A stretch of DNA of 64,000 nucleotides from Papaver somniferum. Its lineage: Eukaryota > Streptophyta > Magnoliopsida > Ranunculales > Papaveraceae. Positions 36,301-45,211 of the stretch are shown here, piece by piece (the stretch's first letter is position 1; each line of letters begins with the position of its first letter). Under the pieces are notes generated by a model. It was not told the origin of the DNA. It was given only the letters and a program-made list of their open reading frames with translations, and did no database searches. A program made the translations under genes and the position numbers. Location: assembly GCF_003573695.1 (NCBI RefSeq), contig NC_039363.1, positions 153,724,406 to 153,788,405 of the forward strand, in the 5' to 3' direction.

Positions 36301-37774
36301 TTTCCGACAAGATAAGGGGAGACGCAAAACTACAAGTTCCGGTAAAGTGGACAACTGACCCTTCGTCCGAGTGAAGAGTCACACGTTTTTGAAAACAATC
36401 AAAAACAGCATGATGAGCAGATAACCAATCCATACCCAGGATTACATCATAACCAGACATATTCATCACAAAAAGGTCAATCAAAAACTCATGCTTAGCT
36501 ATACGTACTACACACATTCGTGCCACGTGGTCAATACGTGCACTACTGCCTATCGCACTAGCTACGCCTAAGTACCCATCAAGTAATTCAGTTTTCAAAC
36601 CCAATGACAAAACAAACGAAGAAGCAATAAACGAATGAGTAGCACCAGTATCAAACAATATCTTAGCCCAAGAATTGTAAACTAAGAATGTACCTTCAAC
36701 AACTGAGTTATCCGGATCCTGACCAACATGTGCAATGTTGAACGCCTTAGGTTGCTGAGGGGGCTGTCGAGCTTGGTATTGTGGTGGACTGTTCTGAGGA
36801 CGGTTCTGCTGATAACCTTGACGTTGGTTCTGAGGTATAAAGGGTTGTTGGTTCCTCTGAGAAATAAGTGCAGGACAGTTCCTCTTAAAATGTCCAGGTT
36901 GCTTGCAATGATAACACGAAGGTGCAGGAAGTTCCATATTCGGTCCATTTCCTTTCTTCTGGTATGGGTGGTTGTTATTTTTATTCTTGTTCTTATCCCC
37001 ATTGTGACGTTCTCTAATTCGATTTGCCTCCACAATGTCTCTCTCAGCAATCATCGCTCTTTCCACTATCTCATTATAAGAAGTAATCTTCAAAATAGAC
37101 AACCTACCCTTAATTGAAGGTCTAAGTCCCTCCTGAAACTTAAAAGCCTTCAGCTCTTCATTCTCCACCAGATGAATAGCAAAACGAGAAAGTTCTTCAA
37201 ACTTGGCTTGGTACTGTGCTACGGTCATATTTCTCTGAGTCAACTGCATAAACTCGATCATGCGTTGGTTTCGTGCAGTTTGTGGAAAGTACTTATTTAG
37301 GAAGGCGAGTCGAAATTCTACCCAGGTAAACAGACCGTCATTCCTAGAACGACGAGTCAAGTCCCACCAGCGAGTGGCCTCACCCTCAAGCTTAAAAACA
37401 GCAAGATCCAGCTTATCCTCGTCATTCACGCCTAATAGGGTGAATATTTTCTCAATCTTATCTATCCAATCTTCAGCGACCAGTGGATCAGGACTACCTT
37501 TAAAGGAATCGGGCTTTTGTTCACTAAACCTTCTAACTAACAAAGCTCGTTGATTAGGTGGTGGAGGAGGAGGAGGTGCATTCTGATTAAGATTCACTTG
37601 TTGTTTCATCGCTTGAGCAACAGCATTCAAAGCACGAACAACCTCACCGAAACCCTCATCATGTGGGGCGGCTAAACCATTCGTACGACGAGACATGTCC
37701 TGATTGAAGGACATTAAATTATAAGTAACACCGAGAGAATTATCTATGAAAAATAATTGTAACCTATTACGCAT
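33320..37774 (-). CDS. Intact chromovirus-type gag-pol polyprotein
   Basis: The single 1484-codon frame has no stops. In order it carries: gag (residues ~75-215, [10 protein letters not shown]); a CCHC zinc knuckle near 283 ([14 protein letters not shown]); aspartic protease near 376 ([10 protein letters not shown]); reverse transcriptase near 595-790 with the active site [10 protein letters not shown] near 708; RNase H near 850-975 (FSDAS, with HDLELAA); and integrase with an HHCC finger near 1065-1105. The integrase DDE residues lie in [16 protein letters not shown] and [12 protein letters not shown] chromodomain-like end follows the [10 protein letters not shown] segment. The translation start could be the ATG at 37774 or one of the later Met codons before the gag domain. 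Length and order match plant chromoviruses. The intact frame and near-identical shared LTR part suggest a fairly recent insertion. Confidence 0.95.
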   Translation of the reverse strand: MRNRLQLFFIDNSLGVTYNLMSFNQDMSRRTNGLAAPHDEGFGEVVRALNAVAQAMKQQVNLNQNAPPPPPPPNQRALLVRRFSEQKPDSFKGSPDPLVAEDWIDKIEKIFTLLGVNDEDKLDLAVFKLEGEATRWWDLTRRSRNDGLFTWVEFRLAFLNKYFPQTARNQRMIEFMQLTQRNMTVAQYQAKFEELSRFAIHLVENEELKAFKFQEGLRPSIKGRLSILKITSYNEIVERAMIAERDIVEANRIRERHNGDKNKNKNNNHPYQKKGNGPNMELPAPSCYHCKQPGHFKRNCPALISQRNQQPFIPQNQRQGYQQNRPQNSPPQYQARQPPQQPKAFNIAHVGQDPDNSVVEGTFLVYNSWAKILFDTGATHSFIASSFVLSLGLKTELLDGYLGVASAIGSSARIDHVARMCVVRIAKHEFLIDLFVMNMSGYDVILGMDWLSAHHAVFDCFQKRVTLHSDEGSVVHFTGTCSFASPLILSERHFRQTHFRGFIYHLEMIRDEQQDSVSTLGIPVVEEFEDVFPEELPGLPPRREMDFTIEVQPSTSPISMAPYRMAPMELKELDKQLLELEAKGFIRGSTSPWGAPVLFVKKKDNSLRLCIDYRKLNEVTVKNKYPLPRIEDLFDQLKDSQFFSKIDMRSAYHQLRIKEEDIPKTAFRTRFGHFEFVVMPFGLTNAPAAFMDLMHRIFRPYLDKFVVVFVDDILIYSRSREEHEEHLRLTLQLLRSHQLYAKLSKCDFWLSEVQFLGHVVCGEGIKVDPAKVEAVTKWERPKNVFEIRSFLSLAGYYRRFIQDFSSIASPLTKLTRKDSKFEWNNDCEKAFSMLKEKLTTAPVLTTPVSGIGYVIFSDASLKGLGCVLMQEGKVVAYASKQLKTHELNYTTHDLELAAIVFALKLWRHYLYGEKIDIFCDHKSLQYIFTQRDLNLRQRRWVEFLKDYTYTFHYHPGKANVVADALSQKSRANVASMTLHTWDLCRLMEEGDLGPDEMIYNTIVVPELQQRIVESQQTDREMISIRAQMEKGETPEGWTQTDGVFRFMGKLCVPMKLRMEVLEQAHNSKFSVHPGGSKMYHDMKRQYWWKGMKKDVALYVSRCLTCQQVKIDHRKPGGLLQPLPISEWKWEHITMDFIMGLPRTAYGKDTIWVIVDRLTKSAHFLAIKKTDTLATLSQRYIHEIIRLHGTPVSIVSDRDPRFTSQFWQSLQKALGTRVSLSTAFHPQTDGQSERVIQIVEDMLRACALDFKGSWSENLPLVEFSYNNSHQASIGMAPFEALYGRPCRSPVCWTEIGERNIFGPDLVRETTEKVQLIRRRLMTAQSRQKSYADKRRRPLEFTEGDLVLLKVSPKRGIKRFGKKGKLSPRYIGPFQIIRRVGAAAYQLELPQRIGHVHDTFHVSMLRKYERDPSYVIDPSHIIAWEDLEIQEDATYVERPVRILDFKEHVLRTKTIPMVKVQWQRRQVEEATWELEPEMRSKYPELF

Positions 37775-37872
37775 TCAAACAACAACAATCAACAGATACA
37801 CGAACAATTTCACATTCAAGCATATAGACGTACCGACTTATTCAGAAACTAGCCTGCCCAAAGGATCAGACT

Positions 37873-37884
37873 AGCTCTGATACC
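37873..37884 (-). promoter_or_regulatory. Primer-binding site, tRNA-iMet
   Basis: On the minus strand, TGGTATCAGAGC lies three bases after the end of the right LTR, the usual initiator-tRNA primer site of plant Ty3 and Ty1 elements. Confidence 0.92.
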
Positions 37885-37887
37885 AAA

Positions 37888-38277
37888 CTGTAACACCCCG
37901 AATTTTGGGCCTGGGTTCCAAACCCAAATCCAAACCCAAAATCCAAGATGCTACCTTATATAACAGGCCCTGACTTCCACACTTGGCCCAAGTCCAAACA
38001 ACTAATTCTTTGTCTAATCTTTATTTATGTTCAATTCAGAAATTCTGTTGCAGCGGACATATAAAAATTCTTTTAAGAAAATTTAACGGTTAGATGTTCG
38101 GAAAAGAATTTTTATGTATCCGCTGCAACAGAATTTCTGAACTGAACATAAATTAACTAAGCCCGGATAAATTATTTAATGAGCTTGGGCTTAGTAGCCG
38201 GGCTTCGTCTATGGTATCAAAGTAGCACTTCGGGTTTTCGGACATGGGATCCACGCACGAAAATCGGGGTGTTACAA
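37888..38277 (-). repeat. 5' LTR of the chromovirus-type element, short and chimeric
   Basis: This LTR is only 390 bp, against 2298 bp for the other. Bases 37888-38092 match 30974-31178 with about two differences. The remainder (38093-38277) is not in the other LTR. It holds an inverted copy of LTR sequence and an iMet-primer-like TGGTATCAAAG on the opposite strand (38212-38222). It still ends TGTAACACCCCG at the target duplication. Confidence 0.8.
38029..38147. repeat. 46-bp inverted repeat in the chimeric LTR
   Basis: Arms 38029-38074 and 38102-38147 are reverse complements with about three mismatches, separated by 27 bp. The core is CAGAAATTCTGTTGCAGCGG and its complement. The left arm belongs to the LTR part shared with 30974-33271; the right arm is the extra inverted copy. 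Confidence 0.88.
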
Positions 38278-38393
38278 TCCCACTGACAACAATCCTTCCA
38301 AAAAATACAACCATTTGCGTACACAGCTGAACTCCGAAAATTATAAGGAATCTCCCCTTCTTGTCTCCTAGAGTGTGTATTTTAACTTTACCA

Positions 38394-38832
38394 AAGACCA
38401 AAACCCTTTTCCAGTAACAAGTACCGGGTCGGGTGAGTATGAGACAATGTTAACTCCCGAAAGTAAGACAAGGATTTTACGCCGGCCTGCCGACGCCTTG
38501 CACAACCTGAAGGCAAAAAGAAGTTTGACACATATCGTGCCGCAAATGTTACAGAGCAGTGATTGGGTACACTACTTTAGTTGGGTTTACGTATTCACGG
38601 CCGTTAAAGTAGCATACCGTAGTCCCTGCTTAGCCGATGGTGTAACAAGTTCGCATGCTGAAGGTATAGCCACGAAAGATTTGACCCTGATGACTGGCCC
38701 GTACAAATGAACAAGAATACATGTATACGACTTACCACCCAGATGGGCATGTCACCAGATGCTACATAACGACACGCCTTAACGCTCATCATTGTTGAGG
38801 GGTCCGGTAGTCTGGTCATTCCGACCCAGGTC
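38394..38832. other. Unidentified inserted segment, GC-richer than surroundings
   Basis: About 439 bp lie inside F-box copy B next to the 18S fragment. The base composition is nearly even, unlike the AT-rich flanks. It shows no clear coding frame on either strand, no repeats and no match I can name. Together with 38833-39133 it replaces nothing in the F-box sequence, since copy A is continuous across this point. Confidence 0.7.
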
Positions 38833-39133
38833 ATTGCAATGATATATCCCCATCACGATGAAATTTTCGAAGATTACCCAGGTCTGTCGGCCAAGGCTAT
38901 GTACTCGTTGAATACATCAGTGTAGCACGCGTGTGGCCCAGAACATCTAAGGGTATCACAGACCTGTTATTGCCTCAAACTTCCGTGGGCTAAACGGCCA
39001 TAGTCCCTCTAACAAGCTGGCCACGGAGGGAATCCTCTGCATAACTAGTTAGCAGGATGAGGTCTCATTCGCTAACAGAATTAACCAGACAAATCGCTCC
39101 ACCAACTAAGAACGGCCATGCACCACCACCCAT
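38833..39133 (-). rRNA. 18S rRNA gene fragment (about 300 bp, non-functional)
   Basis: The minus strand matches the 3' half of eukaryotic 18S rRNA. The plus strand carries well-known reverse-complement words such as AATTAACCAGACAAATCGCT, CAACTAAGAACGGCCATGCA and GTTGAATACATCAGTGTAGC. Many differences from the normal plant sequence are C-to-T or G-to-A, as expected for a methylated dead copy. It is only a fragment and lies within an F-box pseudogene, so it is not a working rRNA gene. Confidence 0.9.
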
Positions 39134-39724
39134 GTGAATTCGAACAACCTTGTACTCATTGGTACGTTGACAGTAGCAGAAACCCCCAATTACATTGTAT
39201 CATGGATACCACAAAAGTACTTGATTTCGTGCGATTGGGATGCATAGTTGTCGCAGATGTAGGTGCTCACCAGTTTTTGGATTCATAACATATACAGGAT
39301 CTTGTATGCCGTGGTGTGAAACATAAAAAAATACCAGACCATTGCAAGATCCAAATATTGGGTGCAACTTAGTCAAATCTTCATGGGTTCCATCATTCGG
39401 GGAGTCGTGATTGTTGGATGTTACGATCGGGCAGAAATCTTCCTCTCTATAAAAGAGTTGAGTAACTTCTTTCCCTATTCTTGGTGTGACACCAAAAAGG
39501 AGTCCAATTATTTTGTCCCCGTGGATAGTATTCCACTCTTTGGAAACACATTTGCTTGTTAAAATGCTTTCTGCAGTTTGGAGGTGTTGTAGTATCTCGG
39601 TAGTTAATTCCGACAACATATCCATCACTATTATACTGATGAAAGATTATCAGAAAAACATAATTTTAAAAGAATTTAGGATTTTCTTAATAGTGTAGAA
39701 TGTCACAAGCAGATACGGAGTAAA

Positions 39725-39743
39725 GCTTATATAGACATCCAAT
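39725..39743 (-). promoter_or_regulatory. Conserved promoter region of F-box copy B
   Basis: On the minus strand, ATTGGATGTCTATATAAGC lies about 97 bp before the F-box ATG at 39628. TATATAAG is a good TATA box and the surrounding words are shared with copies A and C. Confidence 0.6.
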
Positions 39744-40215
39744 ACACCTGTTGGCGAATGGTCGCGTCCTTGATGAGCATGCATTATTTGAATGGTCGCG
39801 TCCTTAATGAGCAGGCAAGTAATGCATATTTGCACGTTTTATCTTATAAGAGGTTATAGATTAAACCTATAACTGGATTTTAAAAAGAAACAAAATCTAA
39901 AGGATAACCACTACGTCATGAAGTAGGTCTAAAACGACATGACATTTTAGTAGGGTGTTATTATTTATTTGAATTCAACCGCTGCATGCGTCTCTTGGGA
40001 ATAGGTCTCAGAAGAAAAAAGAAAAAAAAAGATGATAAATGTGAAAGAGGAATTAGGGATTATATTCATTTTCGAGAGAATTAAGCCAAGAGAAGATAAG
40101 AAGAAAAAAAAATCATAGATAATAATGGCTCAAGTGGTTCCAAACCCTCAACAGGCAAGACCCCAATGACAGAGGAAGAAGTTGATAGGAGGAGTGCTTG
40201 AAGAGAAAGGAAGTG
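39744..40215. other. Intergenic region upstream of F-box copy B
   Basis: A GAATGGTCGCGTCCTT word followed by ATGAGCA occurs twice in tandem (about 39756 and 39790) and recurs upstream of copy C (about 44073). It is therefore part of the duplicated unit. The stretch 40020-40215 is A/G-rich and could be the 5' UTR of the next gene. It has a short ATG frame at 40123 in a different frame. Confidence 0.5.
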
Positions 40216-40761
40216 ATGATGAGGTTCAAATTGGCAGTATGTGAAATGGATTTGGAGCAACTAGAGAAAGCTAAGTACTATATATTCAAAGCAATAAGAT
40301 TGAATAAAAAGAAGAAGAAAGAAGAGGCAAGGAATATGAGAGAAGAGGAAGAAGTAGGTTTGCAGAACAATAACCAAGATGATGATATGGATATGTTGTG
40401 GAATGAGTTTTATCATGCAAACTCAGTAAATGAGGCAGAAAATGAAGAGACAAAGAAGAGAAGCATAGAGAAAGTAAAAGATGGAGAATACCCAGAAGAA
40501 GTTTTGCAGTTGTTGCATAAAAAGGAAAGGAGACAAGGTGTGTTTTTAATGAGAAGGATTAGGGATAGAAGAGCATCAATTTATGCAGGAAGATATAAGG
40601 ATTATACAGACCACCCTGTGAATGAAATCAGTATAGAGGATAAGTATCAGGCGTACCTATCACGAACAACACATGAAAATGAGGTCATACTCAACATAGT
40701 AACTGATTATGAAACTGATATGCGATCGGGGACGGAAAGGTCGGATTACGACTCCGATTGA
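40216..40761 (+). CDS. Hypothetical charged protein
   Basis: The frame stays open for about 181 codons from the first ATG at 40216. The first 30 residues (RFKLAVCEMDLEQLEKAKYY) look helical and resemble one tetratricopeptide-like helix pair. A Lys/Glu-rich region and an Asp/Asn-rich stretch follow, then a C-terminal half without low complexity (HPVNEISIEDKYQAYLSR) and an acidic end. I do not recognise the family. Upstream in another frame is a short ATG segment (40123-40167), so a frameshift or missing first exon is possible. Both neighbours are F-box pseudogenes on the opposite strand. Confidence 0.5.
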   Translation: MMRFKLAVCEMDLEQLEKAKYYIFKAIRLNKKKKKEEARNMREEEEVGLQNNNQDDDMDMLWNEFYHANSVNEAENEETKKRSIEKVKDGEYPEEVLQLLHKKERRQGVFLMRRIRDRRASIYAGRYKDYTDHPVNEISIEDKYQAYLSRTTHENEVILNIVTDYETDMRSGTERSDYDSD

Positions 40762-41813
40762 TGGCCGACAACATGTAAGACTCTACCTATTCCAATTTTC
40801 TTGTAGCTGGTGGATTTTTTGGGTTAAGTTGCTTTAATGGAAATGATGATACAGATTTTGCAAATGGTTACACAAGTTACTATTTTGAAGAAATAGGTAT
40901 CGTTAAAGTATAGAGAAAAATTGGAATTAAGAGTGGTCTAATGGGAAATTGTGGCCTGTGGATGACTGAATCTTGTTTTGTTTTTTGGAATTTATGTTTT
41001 CGATTTAGGATTTATTTTCATGTTTTTTGTAATGTTAATGACTGAATGATGTTGGACTTGCTTAATTAATGACTGTTTAATGACTGTCTAATGGATTAAA
41101 TTTCTTGTTTAATGACTGTTTTCTTGTGTATGATTGAATGGTGTTGGAGTTTTTGGTTGCATTGTTAAACTCAATCTATGACCAAAGAACTGGATATATA
41201 GAAAGCACAAGTATTGTGTTGAAAACTTGGAAAAATCACGCCTAATTTTATTACAAAAATTTGACATTGTATCGAAATCACAAAGGGTTGCTGAAGTTAC
41301 ATGGATTCTATAAGACTAAAGTCCATCAATGGGAAGTGCAGAAACCAGCTGCGATTCTCATTACATCTACTTATGCACCAATTCACTAATGCTGACCTCC
41401 TAGAATTAGAATACCCATCACAACAAAATCTTAATACTTACAACGACATTGGTTGATAATATAAAACATGAACTATCCATAAAATACAAAACGTGGATTT
41501 ACCACTACAAATATGGGCTAATGGTACCATAATTTATGTATCTCTCTTTTAGCCCCTACATTTTTTGGATAAAGAACATCGAATATTTCAATTTCTGTAT
41601 CACTATATATAAATATGGCAGAAAATAATAATGAGATATATACATGGAATGAATATTTCATCTTTATCTAATTTCCTTTTTAGTCGGATGTAGTTTCTGA
41701 ACATAAAGAACTTAATAAATAAATCAACCTAATTTTTTTCGGCCACCATATCTAATTGTCAGTACAAGAAGTTTTTCTTCTCTCCTGCAAACCGCTCTTC
41801 CTTTTCGATCAGA
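40762..41813. other. Intergenic region
   Basis: No gene is seen. From about 41565 the sequence resembles the 3' flanks of F-box copies A and B (GAATATTTCAATTTC; ATGGAATGAATATTTCAT), which marks the edge of the third duplicated unit. A TTAATGACTGT word repeats three times near 41067-41118. Confidence 0.5.
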
Positions 41814-42200
41814 ATGAACTGCACATCCTATTGCTACAAATTTATTGCTATGGGTCCTAAAACTGTTAGATACATTTCATTAAGAAGAACCCTAGAATAC
41901 GATTTTAAGATCTCATATTACGATGTACGAGTTCTTCAGCCTAGACTCCGCGTGTTCATAATCTGCATGAGGAAGCATGCATATTATTGGCGTTTGCGTG
42001 AGATTAATGCATTTGTTGTCGATGAGAATTGTGTGGAATTAGTGCATGGGGAAAGTAGATGCTGTTGTCCCTTTGATCGTGATTATTTTGGTCTCCAACA
42101 ACAGGTGAATATACTTCAAGAACGAGATGATCGGCTTCAAGAACAATTGCTTCGTGATATTAACAATTATGACGTGGCATTTATAGTTCATGATTCATAA
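41814..42200 (+). CDS. Hypothetical 128-residue protein
   Basis: The frame starts at ATG 41814 and ends at TAA 42200. The protein has many Tyr, Arg and Cys residues (MRKHAYYWRLREINAFVVDE, GESRCCCPFDRDY) and a short heptad-like stretch near its end (LQQQVNILQERDDRLQEQLL) that may form a coiled coil. No known domain or signal peptide was recognised. Codon use looks protein-like rather than low-complexity. It lies in the flank between the 3' side of F-box copy C and the ORF at 40216. It may be a small lineage-specific gene or a fragment of a larger one. Confidence 0.45.
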   Translation: MNCTSYCYKFIAMGPKTVRYISLRRTLEYDFKISYYDVRVLQPRLRVFIICMRKHAYYWRLREINAFVVDENCVELVHGESRCCCPFDRDYFGLQQQVNILQERDDRLQEQLLRDINNYDVAFIVHDS

Positions 42201-42681
42201 AGAGACTAGATTGACAAAATAGGTTTCTTATTGATCAGTATTTCTTATATTTCTTAGTTATTTATTAATAAAAAAAGACGTAATAACACAATTCTGGAAA
42301 TTAAAATGATGTGTTACGTATGTCTCTAATTTGTTTTGACCATCTATGTTCTGGTTTTGTATTTTGCCCATTTATGTTCTGGTTTTGTGTTTTGGTGTCA
42401 AACACCAATTTCAAGTCTATAATTCGTCTACAAAAAGAATCCTGATTAGTCACGTAATCAACATTTTTCTTTTTCTCTCTCGGACTTACTTTTATGAACA
42501 CATAAAAGTCTCTCTATAGATTCGCAAAATTTATAACCATAATTATAACTGGAATACAGAAATGCCTCCCTCTATACCAAATTGACCACCATAAAAGAAA
42601 GTACTATTATATATATATATATATATATATTGAACACCAAACTACATTACTCTGATCAAAACAAAAACAAAAACAAAAACA
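42201..42681. other. 3' flank of F-box copy C
   Basis: This AT-rich region has an (AT)n run at about 42606-42632 and a short tandem of AAACAA units near 42660. A TTATGTTCTGGTTTTG word occurs twice (about 42346 and 42371). No gene was recognised. Confidence 0.55.
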
Positions 42682-43854
42682 CTACACACGGAATATGTTT
42701 GTGGCATGGACATCGTCAGTACATGTTTCCGATTTTCCTCCAAAATTCCTCAATGAGACGGCGCTCCTCATGTGAGGAATAACTCTAACCTTTACCGGCC
42801 ACCTTGCCTCCCCAATTTCTGTCAAAGTTCTGGTGATTTCATTATAACGCGTTAAATAACGGTTATTTTGCAATAGGATGTCGTTGTTCTTTCCCAAGGC
42901 TATCAGCTTATAAGGCAGCCACCATAGATTCGAAGGCTCTTCTAAGACAATGCTCCTCTTAAGTTCCCAATTCCATTATACACCGGGTGCCCGTGCATGA
43001 ATATCATTATCGGAAATGGGTTCCCAAAAATCAATCCGGAGATCATAAATATCGTGAATGTTGTAAAATAAAAGGCGAACTCCAGACAAGACCATTCCAA
43101 TTATTGGAGTACTGAAACCACCATTCTCATAAATATGATGCGGGGGTGGCGAATGTGACTGGAATGTTTCATTATCCAAATTGAAAGATACTATCTGAAT
43201 ATTGTCATATAAATAACGATTTATCCAAAAAATACAACCATGTTCTTACATACATGAATCCCAAAAATTAAAAGGAAAATCTCTGATGTTCCTCCATCCC
43301 CTGTTGTCGCCTAGAGTGTGTAAGTCCACTTTACCGTCCACTTGAATTCGAACTACTTTGTATTCACCGGTACGTTCACAATATCCGAAACCACCTACGA
43401 CGTATCGTCGATCCTAACTAATTTGTGGAGTTGGTGTTGGATCGCATATTTGTGGCAGATGGAGATGCTCACCCGTTGTTGGACTCATAATATAAATAGG
43501 ATCTTGTATGCCTTGGTGTGAAACATAAAAACATACCAGACCATTACAAGATTCAAAGATTGGGTGTGACATGTTTTCATCATAGGATTGGATAATATTA
43601 TAGGTACCATTGTTTCCAAATAACATCGGATAGAAATCTCACATCATCGTGTAGTAATCTTCCTCCTCAATTCGTTCTCTATAGAAGAGTTGCGTAACTT
43701 TTTCTTCTCTCACTTTTCGAGTGAAACCGAAAAGGAGTCCAATTCTTTTGTCTGCAAGGAAAAAATTCCACTCTTTGCATACACATTTTCTTGCCAAAAT
43801 ACTTTCTGTACTTGGGAGGAGGTGTAGTATCTCGGGAGTTAAATCCGGCAACAT
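42682..43854 (-). pseudogene. F-box protein with F-box-associated domain, copy C
   Basis: The minus-strand frame starts at the ATG of MLPDLTPEILHLLPSTES (43854) and keeps the same reading frame to 42682. Only stop codons break it: at about 43639, 43414, near 43246 and 42976. Domains are as in copies A and B: F-box, then GLVCFYVSHQGIQD, MSPTTGEHLHLPQI, GGFGYCERTGEYKVVRI, DFWEPISDNDIHARAP and VIPHMRSAVSLRNFGG. The loss of one Glu codon to TAA is visible by comparison with copy A in the APGGEW segment. It is more diverged from A and B than they are from each other. Confidence 0.82.
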
Positions 43855-43930
43855 TTCCTTTACTATTACTAGTGATTTTTTTTTTTGGGATTTAGTTTTT
43901 GTTGAATGTGCTACCAGCAGATACGAGTAA

Positions 43931-43950
43931 AGCTTAAATAGACATCCAAT
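43931..43950 (-). promoter_or_regulatory. Conserved promoter region of F-box copy C
   Basis: On the minus strand, ATTGGATGTCTATTTAAGCT is the counterpart of the TATA regions of copies A and B. TATTTAAG is a weaker TATA box. Confidence 0.5.
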
Positions 43951-43980
43951 GGATGCAATATGTGTCCCCACACAACACAC

Positions 43981-44680
43981 TTGTTGGAATTTTCACGTCT
44001 TTTGGTGTTTTAAAATATATTAGGTTAATGTACCCCGTAATACGAAGGGGTGCGAACCATTACACCATTTGGCCAATGGTCGCATCCTTAGTCAGCATGC
44101 CTTATTTAAAAATTCATGATCCAAACAAGAAACTAATATTTTCACGTGTTTGTATGAGATTTATTCATGTTTATCAACATTCTATTTATCTGTCCATTGC
44201 AAATTTAAAAATTAGGGTTATGACCATAGTATACTAATCTTTTGAAGACAAGAAATTAGGGTTATGACCATAGTATATTAATCTTTCGAAGAAAAAAAAT
44301 GATCCTAATATATATTGCTATTGCCAATCATAGCTGTAATTTATGGTGTTGACCAATATACGAAATCCAAAAGAGAATTTGGTCATGGTTATAACGTTTG
44401 GATGGAGGGAATTGTTGCGCATGGTTTTGAGTAGGTGTGAATTACCGAGGGAATTACACCAAAAATAGAAATTTGTTCAGAGAAGATTAGGCACGGCAAA
44501 TCATGGAGACAGAGATACTTCAGATACCTATAGATTTGGCAAGAATGTAGCCAAGGCATGCACATTAGAGAAGAGTACATGATTATGATCTACTGTAAGA
44601 TAAAGCATATACTCCATGTACTCAATCAACATGGTTGTGTTTACGCAATTTTTTCGTGCTATTTTTCCGTATTTAGATAA

Positions 44681-44717
<37 letters not shown>

Positions 44718-44953
44718 ATGTGGTTTTGTACGCGTATATGAGCATATACTTATCAATATGGAAACTGTTATATTTTGTTTACTTGAGAGTGATATGCGGA
44801 ATACAACTAAATTAGGTAATTGAAGATAATGCTCCTAACCTAAAAAAAATTAGGGTTTTTCTAATACATATATATATATATTATTATTATTATTAAAGAG
44901 GTCGTACAAACCACACCAGCGTAAAAGATAGATTGATATATTAGACGAAGAAA
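43981..44953. other. Intergenic region between F-box copy C and small-protein gene
   Basis: This contains the GGTCGCATCCTTAGTCAGCA word shared with the upstream flank of copy B, and a 28-base duplication near 44213-44280 (core TTAGGGTTATGACCATAGTA). It also holds a long (AT)n tract at about 44686-44716. No coding region is supported. Confidence 0.55.
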
Positions 44954-45211
44954 ATGAGTTCCAATAAGAACAATACCGAGAGGATTAAAAAAATTCTAAA
45001 GATAGTAATGGTTGTACCAAGAAAGCTAAGGATCACCATAACTATTGATGGCGTGTGTAAGGTTCCTGGCATGCCCCTGTTAGCTGAAGTTCAAGCTCAT
45101 GTTGACAATCTTACTCTTCCTGCTTCTGCTTCTGTTGAAATGGATGGTGTCCATGCTCCCATTCCTTCGAATGAGCTTGTTGGTGAAACTGTGTCTGGCA
45201 CACACCAATAA
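44954..45211 (+). CDS. Small protein with PRKLRI-ITIDGV motif, copy 2
   Basis: The 85-codon frame starts at ATG 44954 in nearly the same context as copy 1 (GAAGAAAATGAG). It has a basic N-terminus and the core PRKLRITITIDGVCKVPGMP at about residues 22-41, then a more divergent hydrophobic/acidic part. After the TAA at 45209 a different frame stays open to 45342 and encodes an acidic segment ending in QIIKETFG. The protein was therefore probably longer and a frame change has shortened it. The family is not known to me. It is divergent from F-box copy C, with about 1 kb between them. Confidence 0.55.
   Translation: MSSNKNNTERIKKILKIVMVVPRKLRITITIDGVCKVPGMPLLAEVQAHVDNLTLPASASVEMDGVHAPIPSNELVGETVSGTHQ

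Larger units (their letters stand above)
30974..38277 (-). mobile_element. Chromovirus-type Ty3 element inserted in F-box copy B
   Basis: The element is 7304 bp, flanked by ATCCC on both sides (30969-30973, 38278-38282). The termini are inverted repeats TGTAACACCCCG and CGGGGTGTTACA. On the minus strand it has an LTR at 38277-37888, a tRNA-iMet primer site, an uninterrupted 1484-codon gag-pol, a purine tract and a 2.3-kb LTR at 33271-30974. The polyprotein ends in a chromodomain-like segment, as in the Tekay/Del group. The LTRs are unequal: they share about 200 bp at nearly full identity, but the outer part of the right LTR is different. Confidence 0.93.
38278..39628 (-). pseudogene. F-box copy B, 5' part
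   Basis: On the minus strand the frame from 39628 reads MMDMLSELTTEILQHLQTAE and continues open through the F-box and the first part of the F-box-associated domain (GSCNGLVFFYVSHHG, MNPKTGEHLHLRQL) to about 39200. The reading then passes into an insertion at 38394-39130 and resumes at 38393-38278 (KIHTLGDKKG, VVFFGRIVVSG). There the 7.3-kb retrotransposon interrupts it. Unlike copy A, it has Glu codons at the position after LFYR, so its first 143 codons are open. The gene as a whole is dead. Confidence 0.82.

Noticed and set aside
34838..37553. Plus-strand ORFs inside the chromovirus polyprotein
   Set aside because: They are shadows of the 1484-codon minus-strand gag-pol frame.
38394..38710. 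Possible plus-strand gene at 38375-38710
   Set aside because: It starts in F-box antisense sequence and runs into the unidentified insertion; no domain, and all frames look similar in quality.
44686..44716. (AT)n tract as a regulatory element
   Set aside because: Simple microsatellite; similar tracts at 25688 and 42606 have no consistent position relative to genes.
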